From: Pseudomonadota bacterium
GTDB lineage: Bacteria > Pseudomonadota > Gammaproteobacteria > Burkholderiales > Burkholderiaceae_C
Direction of reading: 5' to 3'
DNA length: 12,275 bases
Assembly (NCBI GenBank): GCA_023410975.1
Contig: JAEYPG010000051.1
Span: 1 to 12,275 of the forward strand
The notes under the pieces are model-generated. The model saw only the letters and a program-made list of their open reading frames with translations. It made no database searches and was not told the DNA's origin. Position 1 is the first letter of the stretch, and each line of letters begins with the position of its first letter. The position numbers were made by a program, and so were the translations under genes. Shown one piece after another: positions 1 through 9,085 of the stretch.

Positions 1-1559
1 GACTTGAGCGCGGTCAGCGCCATGGCCGCCATCAACAGGACCACGAGGCTGCCCAAGGCGCCGAGGAAGCGCATGCGATCGACGCGCTCCTGGCGCATTT
101 GCGCATCCGTCAGCACCAGCGTGACCACACCCAGCAGCGGCAGCTCCAGCTTGCGGCGCAGCTCGCCGCCTTGGTAGAAGACCGGACGCAGGTGGCTCAG
201 GGCGAAGGTCACGGCCACGCCCAGGACCAGCGCCGCCACCAGCACCGCCGGCAGCAGCATCAGCCGGTTGGGCGCGGCGGGCTTGGAAGGCACGCGCGGC
301 GGGTCCACGAGGCGGAACTCGGCCACGCCCGCGTCCTCAAGCTGTCCGGAGATGGTGGCGGACTCGCGCCGGGACACGAGCATCTCGTAGTTTTTCTTGT
401 GGATGTCGTAGTCGCGGTTGAGCTGCGCGGCCTCGGCCTCCAGCGCCGGCGCGTTCTTGAGCGCCTCGCGCGCCATGGCGTAGCGGGTGCTGTACTCCTC
501 CACGCGTGCGCGCAGCGAGGCCACCTGCACCTCGGAGGAAGCGAGCAGCTTGGTGAGCTCCTGGTAGGCCAGGCTGGTATTGGCGCTGCCGAGCACCGTG
601 CCGCTGGAAGCGGCATGCCGCAGCTCCTCGATCTCGCGCTTCTTCTGCTCTTCCAGCTCCGTGAGCAGCCGCCGCGTTGCCAGCACCTCCGGGTGCTGGT
701 CCGTGAAGCGCTGCAGCAACCCATCGAGGTGACGCCGCTGCGCATCGATGCGCGCGTCGATCTCGGGCGTGGACACCGCCGCCTGGATCTCCGACGTCGC
801 GGTCGCCGCCGGGGCGGGACTGCTCGGGCTCTTGACGCCCGCCAGCTGCGCGCGGGCCGCGTCGCGCGCGGTCTCGGCCTCGCGCAACTGCAGCTTGGCT
901 TCCTCCAGCTGCGTGTTCATGAGGCCCAGCCGCGAGGCGATGTCCTTGCCGTCGCCAGACTGCAGGTCGATGTTGCGCAGCCGGAACTCCTTGAGCCGCG
1001 CCTCGGCGTCCTCCAGCTTGGCACGGTAGGTCTTGATCTGCTCGTCCAGGAACTGCTTGGCGGAGTTGGTGTCCTGGCGGCTGGCGCCCAGGCTCGACTC
1101 CACGAAGATCGACACCAGCGACTGGATCACGCGGCGCGCCTTCTCCGGGTTGGAGTCCAGGTAGCTCAGCGTGTAGAAGTTGTCGCGCCCCACGCTCTTG
1201 ATCGAGAGCTTGCGCGTGAGCGACTCGATCAGCGCCTCCTGCTCGGCACTGGTGGCGTTCTTGAGGTCGAGGTTGGCCATGTGGATGAGCTTTTCCACGT
1301 TGGGCCGGCTGATGAGGGTGCGGCTGAGCATCGTCAGCTGCTGGTCCACGTTGGGCTGTACCGCGAGGCCGGACATGAGCGGACGCAGGATGGACTGGGT
1401 ATCGACGTAGATGCGTGCCGTGGCCTCGTAGCGGTCGGGCATGCGCCACACCACCACTCCGCCGATCACCGCCACGGCCCAAGCCACGATGAGCCCGTGC
1501 CAGCGGAAGCGCCACATGCCGCGCGCAATACCAGACAGCTGCTCAAGCAGCTCTTCCAT
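1..1559 (-). CDS. XrtA/PEP-CTERM-type polysaccharide chain-length determinant (Wzz/BcsA-like), 3' end cut by window edge
   Basis: Inner-membrane polysaccharide co-polymerase that sets exopolysaccharide chain length and couples polymerisation to export. I translated 519 codons without a stop; the gene runs off the left edge. The N-terminus has a short amphipathic stretch, then a membrane segment at about residues 22-38. A long periplasmic part rich in heptad-like Glu/Lys/Gln/Leu follows (coiled coil about 165-240 and 295-400), with an Ala/Pro/Ser loop near 241-257. The proline-rich Wzz signature (VDPPRVPSKPAAPNR, about 418-432) sits just before the second membrane segment (433-452). A third hydrophobic segment lies at about 499-518, which fits the XrtA-associated subfamily (TIGR03007-like, near 500 residues) better than classical Wzz. 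No tyrosine-kinase domain is visible. ATG start with AAGGA at 1566-1570, 6 bases upstream. It follows the export lipoprotein by 80 bases on the same strand, so the two are probably co-transcribed. Subfamily is inferred from memory of the family. Confidence 0.9.
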   Translation of the reverse strand, partial: MEELLEQLSGIARGMWRFRWHGLIVAWAVAVIGGVVVWRMPDRYEATARIYVDTQSILRPLMSGLAVQPNVDQQLTMLSRTLISRPNVEKLIHMANLDLKNATSAEQEALIESLTRKLSIKSVGRDNFYTLSYLDSNPEKARRVIQSLVSIFVESSLGASRQDTNSAKQFLDEQIKTYRAKLEDAEARLKEFRLRNIDLQSGDGKDIASRLGLMNTQLEEAKLQLREAETARDAARAQLAGVKSPSSPAPAATATSEIQAAVSTPEIDARIDAQRRHLDGLLQRFTDQHPEVLATRRLLTELEEQKKREIEELRHAASSGTVLGSANTSLAYQELTKLLASSEVQVASLRARVEEYSTRYAMAREALKNAPALEAEAAQLNRDYDIHKKNYEMLVSRRESATISGQLEDAGVAEFRLVDPPRVPSKPAAPNRLMLLPAVLVAALVLGVAVTFALSHLRPVFYQGGELRRKLELPLLGVVTLVLTDAQMRQERVDRMRFLGALGSLVVLLMAAMALTALK

Positions 1560-1639
1560 CAGGATTCCTTCCAAGACTCCGTTGGGGCCCGCTCACCCGG
1601 ACCCCGGCCGCCGAAACAGTCCTGCGCTGCCGGCGGCGG

Positions 1640-2272
1640 TCAGAAATAGCTCTGGGGGATGATCAGGATGTCGCCCGGGCGCATCTCGACGTTGGCCGAG
1701 ATGTCTCCCCGGTTGATCAGGTCCTTCAGACGCACCGAGTACTGCTTGTTGCCCTCGGAGGTGCGCAGGATCGTGGCGCTGTTGCCGGCGGCGAAGTCCG
1801 TGAGGCCGCCCACGGCGATCATCACGTCCAGCAGCGTCATCTTCTGCTTGTAGGGCAGGAACTGCGGCTTGGCCGCCTGGCCCACCACGCGCACCTGCTC
1901 GCTGTAGGGCCCGACGAAGTTGGTGACGATCACCGTCACCACCGGGTCGCGCACGTACTTGCCCAGCGCCTGCTCCAGCTCGCGCGCGAGCTGCTGCGGG
2001 TTCTTGCCCTGCGCAACCAACTCGTCCACCAGCGGCGTGGCGAGCTTGCCGTCCGGGCGCACCGGCACCTGCATCGACAGCTCGGGGTTGCGCGAAACGA
2101 TGATGTTGAGCGAATCACCCGGGCCAATGATGTAGGAATAGTCGTCGCTGGCGGCCAGCGGCGGCGCCGGCGGGAAGTCCGGCGTGCTGGAACAGGCACC
2201 CAGCAACGCCAGCACGACAGCGGCCAACAGGCCGCGACCAGAACGCGCGCTCAGATTCGAAATCGTGTTCAA
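1640..2272 (-). CDS. Wza-like polysaccharide export lipoprotein, XrtA/PEP-CTERM EPS type, TTG start
   Basis: Outer-membrane polysaccharide export protein of 210 residues that would form the exit channel for the polymer. A basic N-terminus and hydrophobic segment (about 14-26) end in a lipobox-like LGA-Cys27, so it is probably a lipoprotein. The Poly_export domain begins at YIIGPGDSLNIIV (about 47-59), and a single SLBB-like domain follows (about 126-200), ending in PGDILIIPQSYF, typical of short export proteins in exosortase-A loci (TIGR03027-like). I chose TTG at 2272 because a strong AGGAGG lies 5 bases upstream and because it gives a normal signal peptide. The frame stays open further upstream with an ATG at 2305 (11 extra residues) and one at 2473, but neither has a comparable ribosome-binding site. 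It lies upstream of the chain-length gene and is divergent from the epimerase gene. Confidence 0.9.
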   Translation of the reverse strand: MNTISNLSARSGRGLLAAVVLALLGACSSTPDFPPAPPLAASDDYSYIIGPGDSLNIIVSRNPELSMQVPVRPDGKLATPLVDELVAQGKNPQQLARELEQALGKYVRDPVVTVIVTNFVGPYSEQVRVVGQAAKPQFLPYKQKMTLLDVMIAVGGLTDFAAGNSATILRTSEGNKQYSVRLKDLINRGDISANVEMRPGDILIIPQSYF

Positions 2273-2391
2273 GCTCTCCTCCTGCTCGTGCCGCCAACCA
2301 CCCATGAACCCTCGTCCACGGACACCGTGATCCAAATGATGCCAATCAGGGTCATCATTCAGAAAACCGGCAATTTCTACAATTTTGCAAG

Positions 2392-2408
2392 ATTTATCAG
2401 TGATAAAT
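2392..2408. promoter_or_regulatory. 17-bp perfect palindrome, candidate operator
   Basis: ATTTATC-AGT-GATAAAT: two perfect 7-base arms around a 3-base centre, in an AT-rich patch 120 bases upstream of the export lipoprotein start. Size and symmetry suit a dimeric helix-turn-helix regulator. It is not followed by a T-run and lies upstream of both genes, so a terminator is unlikely. Which protein binds it is unknown. Confidence 0.4.
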
Positions 2409-2490
2409 TCCTGGAGATCCCAGGCAACGCCCTGAATAGGTGGCTGAGGAGCGTGAAGCTGGCAACTTTGCACGGCACCCCAGACTGAAA

Positions 2491-2559
2491 TTGAATCTCT
2501 GCAGCTGAATCAAAGGATTCAAGTGGCATCTGCTGAAGCTGGATGCCAAACTGCATCAT
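2491..2559 (+). promoter_or_regulatory. Cluster of inverted repeats and shared boxes upstream of the epimerase gene
   Basis: Adjacent symmetrical elements are visible. TTGAATC (2491-2497) pairs with GATTCAA (2516-2522), and a closer inner copy TGAATC (2506-2511) pairs with GATTCA (2516-2521) across four bases. One base further on, TGGCATC (2524-2530) pairs with GATGCCA (2542-2548) across 11 bases. GCAGCTG (2501-2507) and AACTGCATCAT (2549-2559) recur, with TTGAATC, in the same order upstream of the sugar transferase operon. Ending about 270 bases before the epimerase start, the cluster would suit an upstream activator site of an enhancer-binding protein such as PrsR, but that is inference. 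Confidence 0.45.
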
Positions 2560-2831
2560 GTGAGAATTCAGTGCGCTGGATACGAAATGTACTAGCAAAG
2601 CGCACGTGGCCTGCGTGCAGCTTAAAGCCCCGGACCAGGACCTTGCCGCAGTCGCGGCGGCTGGAACCGGGTTGGCGTGCAATGCGGCACAAAGCCGCCG
2701 CGGGCGGGGCGCGGGCCGCGCATGCGGCGGTGAATCCGGCCGGGCATTGACGCAGCTCAAATGACAACGCGCTTGCGCTCGGGCCGGCGATTGCCGCGGG
2801 CAAGCATTCCGTTCGGATTCCTGGGAGAAAT

Positions 2832-3839
2832 GTGAAGGTACTGATCACCGGCGCTGCCGGCTTCATTGGCATGGCCACGGCGCTGCGGCTGCTGGAACGC
2901 GGCGACGAGGTCGTGGGCGTGGACAACCTCAACGATTACTACGACGTCAACCTGAAGCTGGCCCGGCTGCAGCAGTTCCAGCCGCATGCGGGTTTTCGCT
3001 TCCTGAAGCTTGACATCGCCGACCGCGCCGGCATGGACGCGCTGTTCAAGGCCGAGCGCTTCGACCGCGTGGTCCACTTGGCAGCGCAGGCCGGCGTGCG
3101 CTACTCGCTGCTCAACCCCAACGCCTACGTCGACAGCAACCTCGTGGGCTTCGTCAACGTGCTCGAAGGCTGCCGCCACACGCAGGTGCAGCACCTGGTC
3201 TACGCCTCCAGCTCCAGTGTCTACGGCGGCAACGTGAAGATGCCCTTCTCCGAGTCCGACGGCGTGGACCACCCGGTGAGCCTGTACGCGGCGACCAAGA
3301 AGGCCAACGAGCTCATGGCCCACACCTACAGCCACCTCTACAAGCTGCCGACCACCGGGCTGCGCTTCTTCACGGTGTACGGCCCCTGGGGCCGGCCCGA
3401 CATGGCGCCCATCCTCTTCACCAAGGCCATCCTGGAGAACCGCCCCATCGACGTCTTCAACCACGGCCGGATGCGGCGCGACTTCACCTACGTGGACGAC
3501 ATCGTGGAAGGCGTGATCCGGGTGCTGGACCGCGCCGCCACGCCCGATGAGGGCTTCGACCCGCATGCACCCGATCCCGGCCGCAGCCACGCGCCGTACC
3601 GCGTCTTCAACATCGGCAACAACGAGCCTGTGCCGCTGATGGAGTTCATCGAGTGCATCGAGCAGGCGCTGGGGCGCCAGGCCGACAAGCGCATGCTGCC
3701 GATGCAAGACGGCGACGTGCCGGCCACCTACGCCGACGTGGACGCGCTCAAGGCCTGGGTGGGCTTCGCGCCGCGCACGGGCATCCGCGAGGGGGTGGCG
3801 CGCTTCGTCGCCTGGTACCGCGGCCACTACGGCGTCTGA
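2832..3839 (+). CDS. UDP-glucuronate 4-epimerase-type NAD-dependent epimerase
   Basis: Extended short-chain dehydrogenase/reductase of 335 residues that would interconvert UDP-glucuronate and UDP-galacturonate in the cytosol, supplying an acidic sugar for the exopolysaccharide. The Rossmann nucleotide-binding motif GAAGFIG is at 7-13, Asp31 follows the second strand, the SSSSVYG stretch is at 126-132, and the catalytic Tyr152/Lys156 lie in YAATK. Subfamily markers are NLNDYYDVNLK (32-42), HLAAQAGVRYS (82-92), RFFTVYGPWGRPDM (178-191), RRDFTYVDDIVEG (215-227) and the long Pro-rich insertion at about 232-256 before YRVFNIGN. These resemble GlcA epimerases (LpsL/Cap1J type) more than GalE. GTG start at 2832 with GGGAG at 2823-2827; the overlapping ATG at 2830 is out of frame. 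It is the only plus-strand gene here, divergent from the export genes and convergent with prsR. Substrate specificity is inferred from family resemblance. Confidence 0.9.
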   Translation: MKVLITGAAGFIGMATALRLLERGDEVVGVDNLNDYYDVNLKLARLQQFQPHAGFRFLKLDIADRAGMDALFKAERFDRVVHLAAQAGVRYSLLNPNAYVDSNLVGFVNVLEGCRHTQVQHLVYASSSSVYGGNVKMPFSESDGVDHPVSLYAATKKANELMAHTYSHLYKLPTTGLRFFTVYGPWGRPDMAPILFTKAILENRPIDVFNHGRMRRDFTYVDDIVEGVIRVLDRAATPDEGFDPHAPDPGRSHAPYRVFNIGNNEPVPLMEFIECIEQALGRQADKRMLPMQDGDVPATYADVDALKAWVGFAPRTGIREGVARFVAWYRGHYGV

Positions 3840-3869
3840 TTCCAAGCCCAAGTCGCCAGTGAAAGATCA

Positions 3870-3909
3870 CCGTTCGCCCTGAGCTTGTCGAAGGGCTCGG
3901 CCCGAACGG
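3870..3909. repeat. REP-like nested palindrome in the convergent gap; possible bidirectional terminator
   Basis: Outer arms CCGTTCG (3870-3876) and CGAACGG (3903-3909) enclose inner arms GCCCT (3876-3880) and AGGGC (3892-3896), with GAGC/GCTC as an alternative pairing. The core CCCTGAGCTTGTCGAAGGG resembles a short palindromic repeat that I recall recurring between genes in many Proteobacteria. It sits in the 132-base gap between the 3' ends of the epimerase and prsR, where such elements usually lie. No clear T-tract adjoins either side, so a termination role is plausible but unproven. I see nothing else in the gap. Confidence 0.7.
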
Positions 3910-3971
3910 GATTTACTCCGCTCTCGAAACAGGACTGGAATGAGCCCGCTTGCGCGCGGCCGGCTGCTCTT

Positions 3972-5338
<1,367 letters not shown>

Positions 5339-5342
<4 letters not shown>

Positions 5343-7411
5343 GCGGCACCAGCCATGAACGCGTCGGCGTGACGCTCGGTTTCGAACAGGGGAAGCTGCA
5401 TTGTGACCACCGTGCCGCGCCCGGGCTCGCTGTGCACCGAGATGCTGCCGCCGAGCTCCCTGAGGTACTGCGCGCTCTCGTAGGCCCCGATGCCCATGCC
5501 GCCGGACTTGGTCGTGTTGAACGGCTTGAAGAGGCGGTTGGCGACGAAGTCCGCCGACATGCCGCAGCCGTCGTCGCCGACGGTGATGCGCGCTTGCCCC
5601 ACGGCACGCTCCACGCGCAGCCACACGCGCTTGCCCGCGGGCGTGGCATCCAGGGCGTTCTGCACCACGTGGCCCACCACGCGCTCCAGCCGCTGCTCGT
5701 GGCCGCGCGCCGTCACCGGCTGCACCACTTCCACGTCCAGCGTGCGCCCGCGCGATTGCGCGCCGTGCTGCAGCCGCTGCGCCAGGGCGGCCAGGTCCAC
5801 GCCGTGGCGCCCGCCGGCCGGGGCCTCGCCCTCGCGCAGCTGCAGCATGAGCTGGCGCATCTTCTCCAGCGCGTTGTCCACCGTGGCCAGCATGTCCTGC
5901 TGGAACTCCGGGTTGTGCTGCAGCCGCTTGGCGTTCTTCATCATCAGCGACAGCTGCGTCACGATGTTCTTGAGGTCGTGCACCACGAAGGCCGACATGC
6001 GGTTGAAGGCCTCGAACTTGCGAGCCTCCAGCAGCGCCTCGGCGGCGCGCATGCGCGCCAGGAAGATGCCGGCTTGGCGTCCGCCGGTCTTGAGCAGGTC
6101 CCGCACCTCCCAGTTCAGCGGCAGCGGCGTGCGCGGATGCGCCAGCACCACGAAGCCGATGAACTCGTGCGCCACCGGCAGCGGCACTACCGCCCAGGCC
6201 GTGGCATCCGAGGCCAGCCACGCCGGCATTGCTAGCCCGTCGTAGCGCTCGGGACTGTCGCGCAGCTCCTGCACGTTCACGAGCCAGTCGCGCTCGCGCA
6301 TGAAGTTGACCATGGCGGAGTCGGCCGCCTCGCGCGCCGACACGCGCGGGCTGTTCCAGTGTGCGGCCGCAACGAAGTGCGTGCCGTCGGCCGCGGCGGT
6401 CCACAGCGTGCCGCCCGGGCTCTCCACCATGTTGGCCAGCGCGCGCACCACCTGGCTGCCGAACTCGCCGCCGCCGGGGTTGCCCGACAGCGCCACCGTG
6501 AAGCGCAGCCACTCGGTGCGGTAGTCGTAGTGGTAGCGGAAGAAATGCTTGCCCACGAACACGCGCAGATGCGCGCGCACCGCGCCCGAGCTCAGCGCCA
6601 GCGCCAGCGCCGCCAGCGCCGCCACGCCAAAGCCCACCTGCAGCGCATGGCCCCAGTCGCCGCCGAACTCGCGCACGTAGTAGCCGGCGGCGGAGATGAT
6701 CAGCAGGTAGGTGCCCACCAGCAGCAGCGTCAGCGTGTGGAACGCCATCTGGTGCGACAGCTGCAGCGGGCGTGAGCGCAGCGCATGGCGGCGCAGCGCC
6801 ACCATCAACGCGGGCACCGCCAGCGAGTGCACCGCCGCGCGCACCACCAGCGTGTGCGGCTCGGACTGGCCGAACAGCACGCCGTGGGAGTGCAGGTACA
6901 GGTCGAACGCGAACACGCAGCCCAGGCCGATGCACATCGGCTTGGCCGCCCACTGCAAGTCCTCGGACGCGTTGCGGTAGAGCTGCTCCAGCAGCAGCAG
7001 CCCCAGCACCGGCAGCCCCATGGCGACGCTGGAGGCCAGGTTCGGCAGTGGCTGCCCGGCCAGCGCCAGCAGCGGCAGCAGCGCCGCCAGCAGCACCAGC
7101 ACGCGCGCGAGCTCGCGCAGCCAGCGCTGCGGCTGCACCATCAGCACCAGCAGCATGAACCAGGCGCCGTAGCGCGCCGCGTCCAGCACCAGCGCCGCGC
7201 CGATCCAGCCCGGTTGAGGACGCAACTGAGTCACCAGCGCCACGCCGGCCCAGGCCGCCGTGCACAGCAGCGCGGCGCGCAGCGCACGCGCCACCGGCGT
7301 GCCGTGCTCGGCCGCGGACGCTGCTCGGTTCAGCCTCGCACCCAGCCACAGATGCGCGGCGGCGGCCAGCGCGTAGCTCCCGATCGCGGCCTGTCCGAAG
7401 CTCAAGGCCAC
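5339..7411 (-). CDS. prsK: PrsK, membrane histidine kinase of the PEP-CTERM/exosortase system
   Basis: Sensor kinase of 690 residues paired with PrsR. The N-terminal 275 residues are strongly hydrophobic, with about eight or nine membrane helices (near 5-24, 44-61, 70-92, 101-119, 123-143, 158-176, 186-205, 226-245, 255-275). A GAF-like cytosolic domain follows (about 300-455). The dimerisation helix has phospho-acceptor His478 in FVVHDLKN, the variant H-box seen in PrsK rather than the usual HExxN. The ATPase domain has N-box Asn585 (HVVQNALDAT), G1 DDGCGM (613-618), F-box FKPF and G2 GGMGIG (637-642), so it looks catalytically complete. Start taken as GTG at 7411; the nearest purine-rich stretch (AGGA) is about 10 bases upstream, so the exact start is less sure. 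It lies 52 bases after the sugar transferase and overlaps prsR. The signal sensed is unknown. Confidence 0.92.
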
Positions 7412-7463
7412 GGCGGGGCAATCCTGGCGAACGCGGCGTGCATGACGGGACCGGGCCGGGCTT

Positions 7464-8855
7464 TTAGCGAGCGCCCTTGCCGGTGAGCACCACGCCCACG
7501 GTTTCGGCCAGCACCAGCAGATCCAGCATCAGGTTGTGGTTCTTGATGTAGTAGAGGTCGTACTGGAGCTTCTGCAGCGAGTCCTCCACCGTCGCGCCGT
7601 AGGGATAGCGCACCTGCGCCCAGCCGGTGACGCCCGGCTTGATGCTGTGGCGCAGCGCGTAGTAGGGCAGCTCGCGCGTGAGCTGCTCGACGAAGAACGG
7701 CCGTTCGGGACGGGGTCCGATGATGCTCATGTCGCCCAGCAGCACGTTGAAGATCTGCGGCAGCTCGTCGATGCGCAGCCGTCGAATGACGCGGCCCACG
7801 CGCGTGACGCGGTCGTCGTTGGACGTGGCCCAGCGCGGGCGCCCGTCCTTCTCGGCATCGGTGCGCATGCTGCGGAACTTGATGACGTCAAAATGGCGTC
7901 CGTTGAGCCCCACGCGCTGCTGCCGGTAGAGCACCGGGCCCGGGCTTTCCAGCTTGATCAGCAGCGCCGTCGCCAACATCACCGGCGCCGACGCCAGCAG
8001 CAGCAGTCCGGCGGAACCCAGGTCGCACAGCCGCTTGACGCCCCGGCGCAACACCCCCTGGTCGAAGCCGCTGCCGAACACCAGCAGCGAGGGCTCGATG
8101 CAGTCCACGCGCAGCTGCCCCTCCGTACGCTCGAAATAGCCGGCGAGGTCCAGCACGCGCACGCCCTGCGTGCGGCAGGCCAGCAGCTGGTCCATCGGAA
8201 TGCCGGCGCCGCGCCGCTCGTCCGGGGCCACGATGAGCTCGCGCACCTTCAGGCGCTGCGTCAGCTGTCCCAGCGGCTCCTGGTTGGAGATCAACTGCTG
8301 CGCAGGCACCACCGCCGCATGCGCGTGCTCGTTGGCGCTCGGGTAGAAGCCCACCAGCTCGGCGCCGTTGTCAGCCTCCAGCACCAGCTTGCCCACCATG
8401 GCCGCGCGCTCGCCTGCGCCCAGGATGAGCACGCGCGGCCGCAGCCGGGCCGGCAGCACGGCATGCGTGGCCCACACCCGGTGGCCCACCACCACCGCCG
8501 TACCCAGGAAGGCGGCCATCGGCAGTGCGCCGGCCGGCACCACGCTGACGGGCATCAGGTAACCGACCAGGAAGGCCAGCGGCAACACCAGCAGCACGCA
8601 CACCACGGCGCGGATGCACGACTGGGCCAGCGAGCGCTTGTGCGCCGGCTCGTAGAAGCCCGAGGCGGTGGTAATCACGCACAGGAACGCCGCCAGCGAC
8701 AGCCCCTGTGCCGCCACGTCAGGCATCAGCGTGGATGGGACCTCTTCTCGATTGAGGCCGAACAGGACCACGACCGCCGCGAGCACAACAAAGTCAAAAC
8801 CGACCTGGAACAACACCCGCTGGTGTACGTGGTGTTTGTAAACGCTGATCACCAT
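7464..8855 (-). CDS. Polyprenyl glycosylphosphotransferase (EPS initiating sugar transferase, XrtA/PEP-CTERM EpsB-like)
   Basis: Integral inner-membrane enzyme of 463 residues that would transfer the first sugar-1-phosphate to undecaprenyl phosphate. Several hydrophobic segments occupy the N-terminal third (about 15-34, 48-65, 83-103, 106-126). A Rossmann-like CoA-binding domain begins at RVLILGAGERA (141-151). The bacterial sugar transferase domain starts at KRLCDLGSAGLLLLASAPVM (274-293, membrane re-entrant helix), followed by SPGPVLYRQQRVG (304-316), FDVIKFRSMR (322-331), catalytic-type Asp363/Glu364 in RIDELPQ, IIGPRPERP (378-386) and PGVTGWAQV (407-415). The pattern fits the PEP-CTERM-associated TIGR03013 family. 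ATG start at 8855; the upstream AAGGGGGG lies unusually close to it, so it is not a textbook ribosome-binding site. First gene of the probable operon with prsK and prsR. The sugar transferred cannot be read from sequence. Confidence 0.93.
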   Translation of the reverse strand: MVISVYKHHVHQRVLFQVGFDFVVLAAVVVLFGLNREEVPSTLMPDVAAQGLSLAAFLCVITTASGFYEPAHKRSLAQSCIRAVVCVLLVLPLAFLVGYLMPVSVVPAGALPMAAFLGTAVVVGHRVWATHAVLPARLRPRVLILGAGERAAMVGKLVLEADNGAELVGFYPSANEHAHAAVVPAQQLISNQEPLGQLTQRLKVRELIVAPDERRGAGIPMDQLLACRTQGVRVLDLAGYFERTEGQLRVDCIEPSLLVFGSGFDQGVLRRGVKRLCDLGSAGLLLLASAPVMLATALLIKLESPGPVLYRQQRVGLNGRHFDVIKFRSMRTDAEKDGRPRWATSNDDRVTRVGRVIRRLRIDELPQIFNVLLGDMSIIGPRPERPFFVEQLTRELPYYALRHSIKPGVTGWAQVRYPYGATVEDSLQKLQYDLYYIKNHNLMLDLLVLAETVGVVLTGKGAR

Positions 8856-9035
8856 CCCCCCTTGCCGCCCCTCGGGACGAAACCAATTCCCAGCCCTTCA
8901 TGGCTTCGGACAGCGCATGCCAATGCATCGACAGAACCGGCTTCTCATTGAGGCCTGTCCGGCCCCTCTTGGACGGCTTCAAGAACTTGTTCACACCATC
9001 AGTGAAAACCCCGTCCTTTTGGTCCGGCCCCACTT

Positions 9036-9050
9036 GTAGCAAGGTGCTAC
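9036..9050. promoter_or_regulatory. 15-bp perfect palindrome, candidate operator
   Basis: GTAGCA-AGG-TGCTAC: 6-base arms around a 3-base centre, about 180 bases upstream of the sugar transferase start and just downstream (in the direction of the operon) of the AT-rich patch. It could be an operator, or a small hairpin if it lies in the 5' untranslated leader. No T-run follows it. Confidence 0.35.
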
Positions 9051-9085
9051 GAAGCCACTCCAAGATAAGAAACAGGAAGATACAT

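Larger units (their letters stand above)
2273..2831. promoter_or_regulatory. Divergent intergenic region between export lipoprotein and epimerase genes
   Basis: These 559 bases contain no convincing gene: the open frames across them have no family resemblance and shift composition midway. The left part (about 2335-2415) and the middle (about 2490-2600) are clearly more AT-rich than the flanking genes, as expected for promoter DNA; 2630-2800 returns to high GC. Inverted repeats at 2392-2408 and in 2491-2559 are listed separately. I could not identify a confident sigma-70 or sigma-54 promoter for either gene. The region must hold the start sites for the leftward export operon and the rightward epimerase gene. 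Confidence 0.7.

Noticed and set aside
99..1649. Long plus-strand open frame opposite the chain-length gene
   Set aside because: It is His/Arg/Gln/Leu-rich low-complexity translation, the usual antisense shadow of a GC-rich gene; the minus-strand frame has clear Wzz features.
2540..2677. Possible sigma-54 promoters with GG-N10-GC spacing at 2540-2555, 2607-2622 and 2662-2677
   Set aside because: Each lacks several consensus bases of TGGCAC-N5-TTGC, and such partial matches are common in GC-rich DNA. None is clearly better than the others.
2523..2750. Possible small plus-strand protein of 75 residues upstream of the epimerase
   Set aside because: No family resemblance and no good ribosome-binding site, and it overlaps the inverted-repeat cluster.
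7536..8951. Plus-strand open frame opposite the sugar transferase
   Set aside because: No recognisable domains; His/Gln/Arg-rich antisense shadow.
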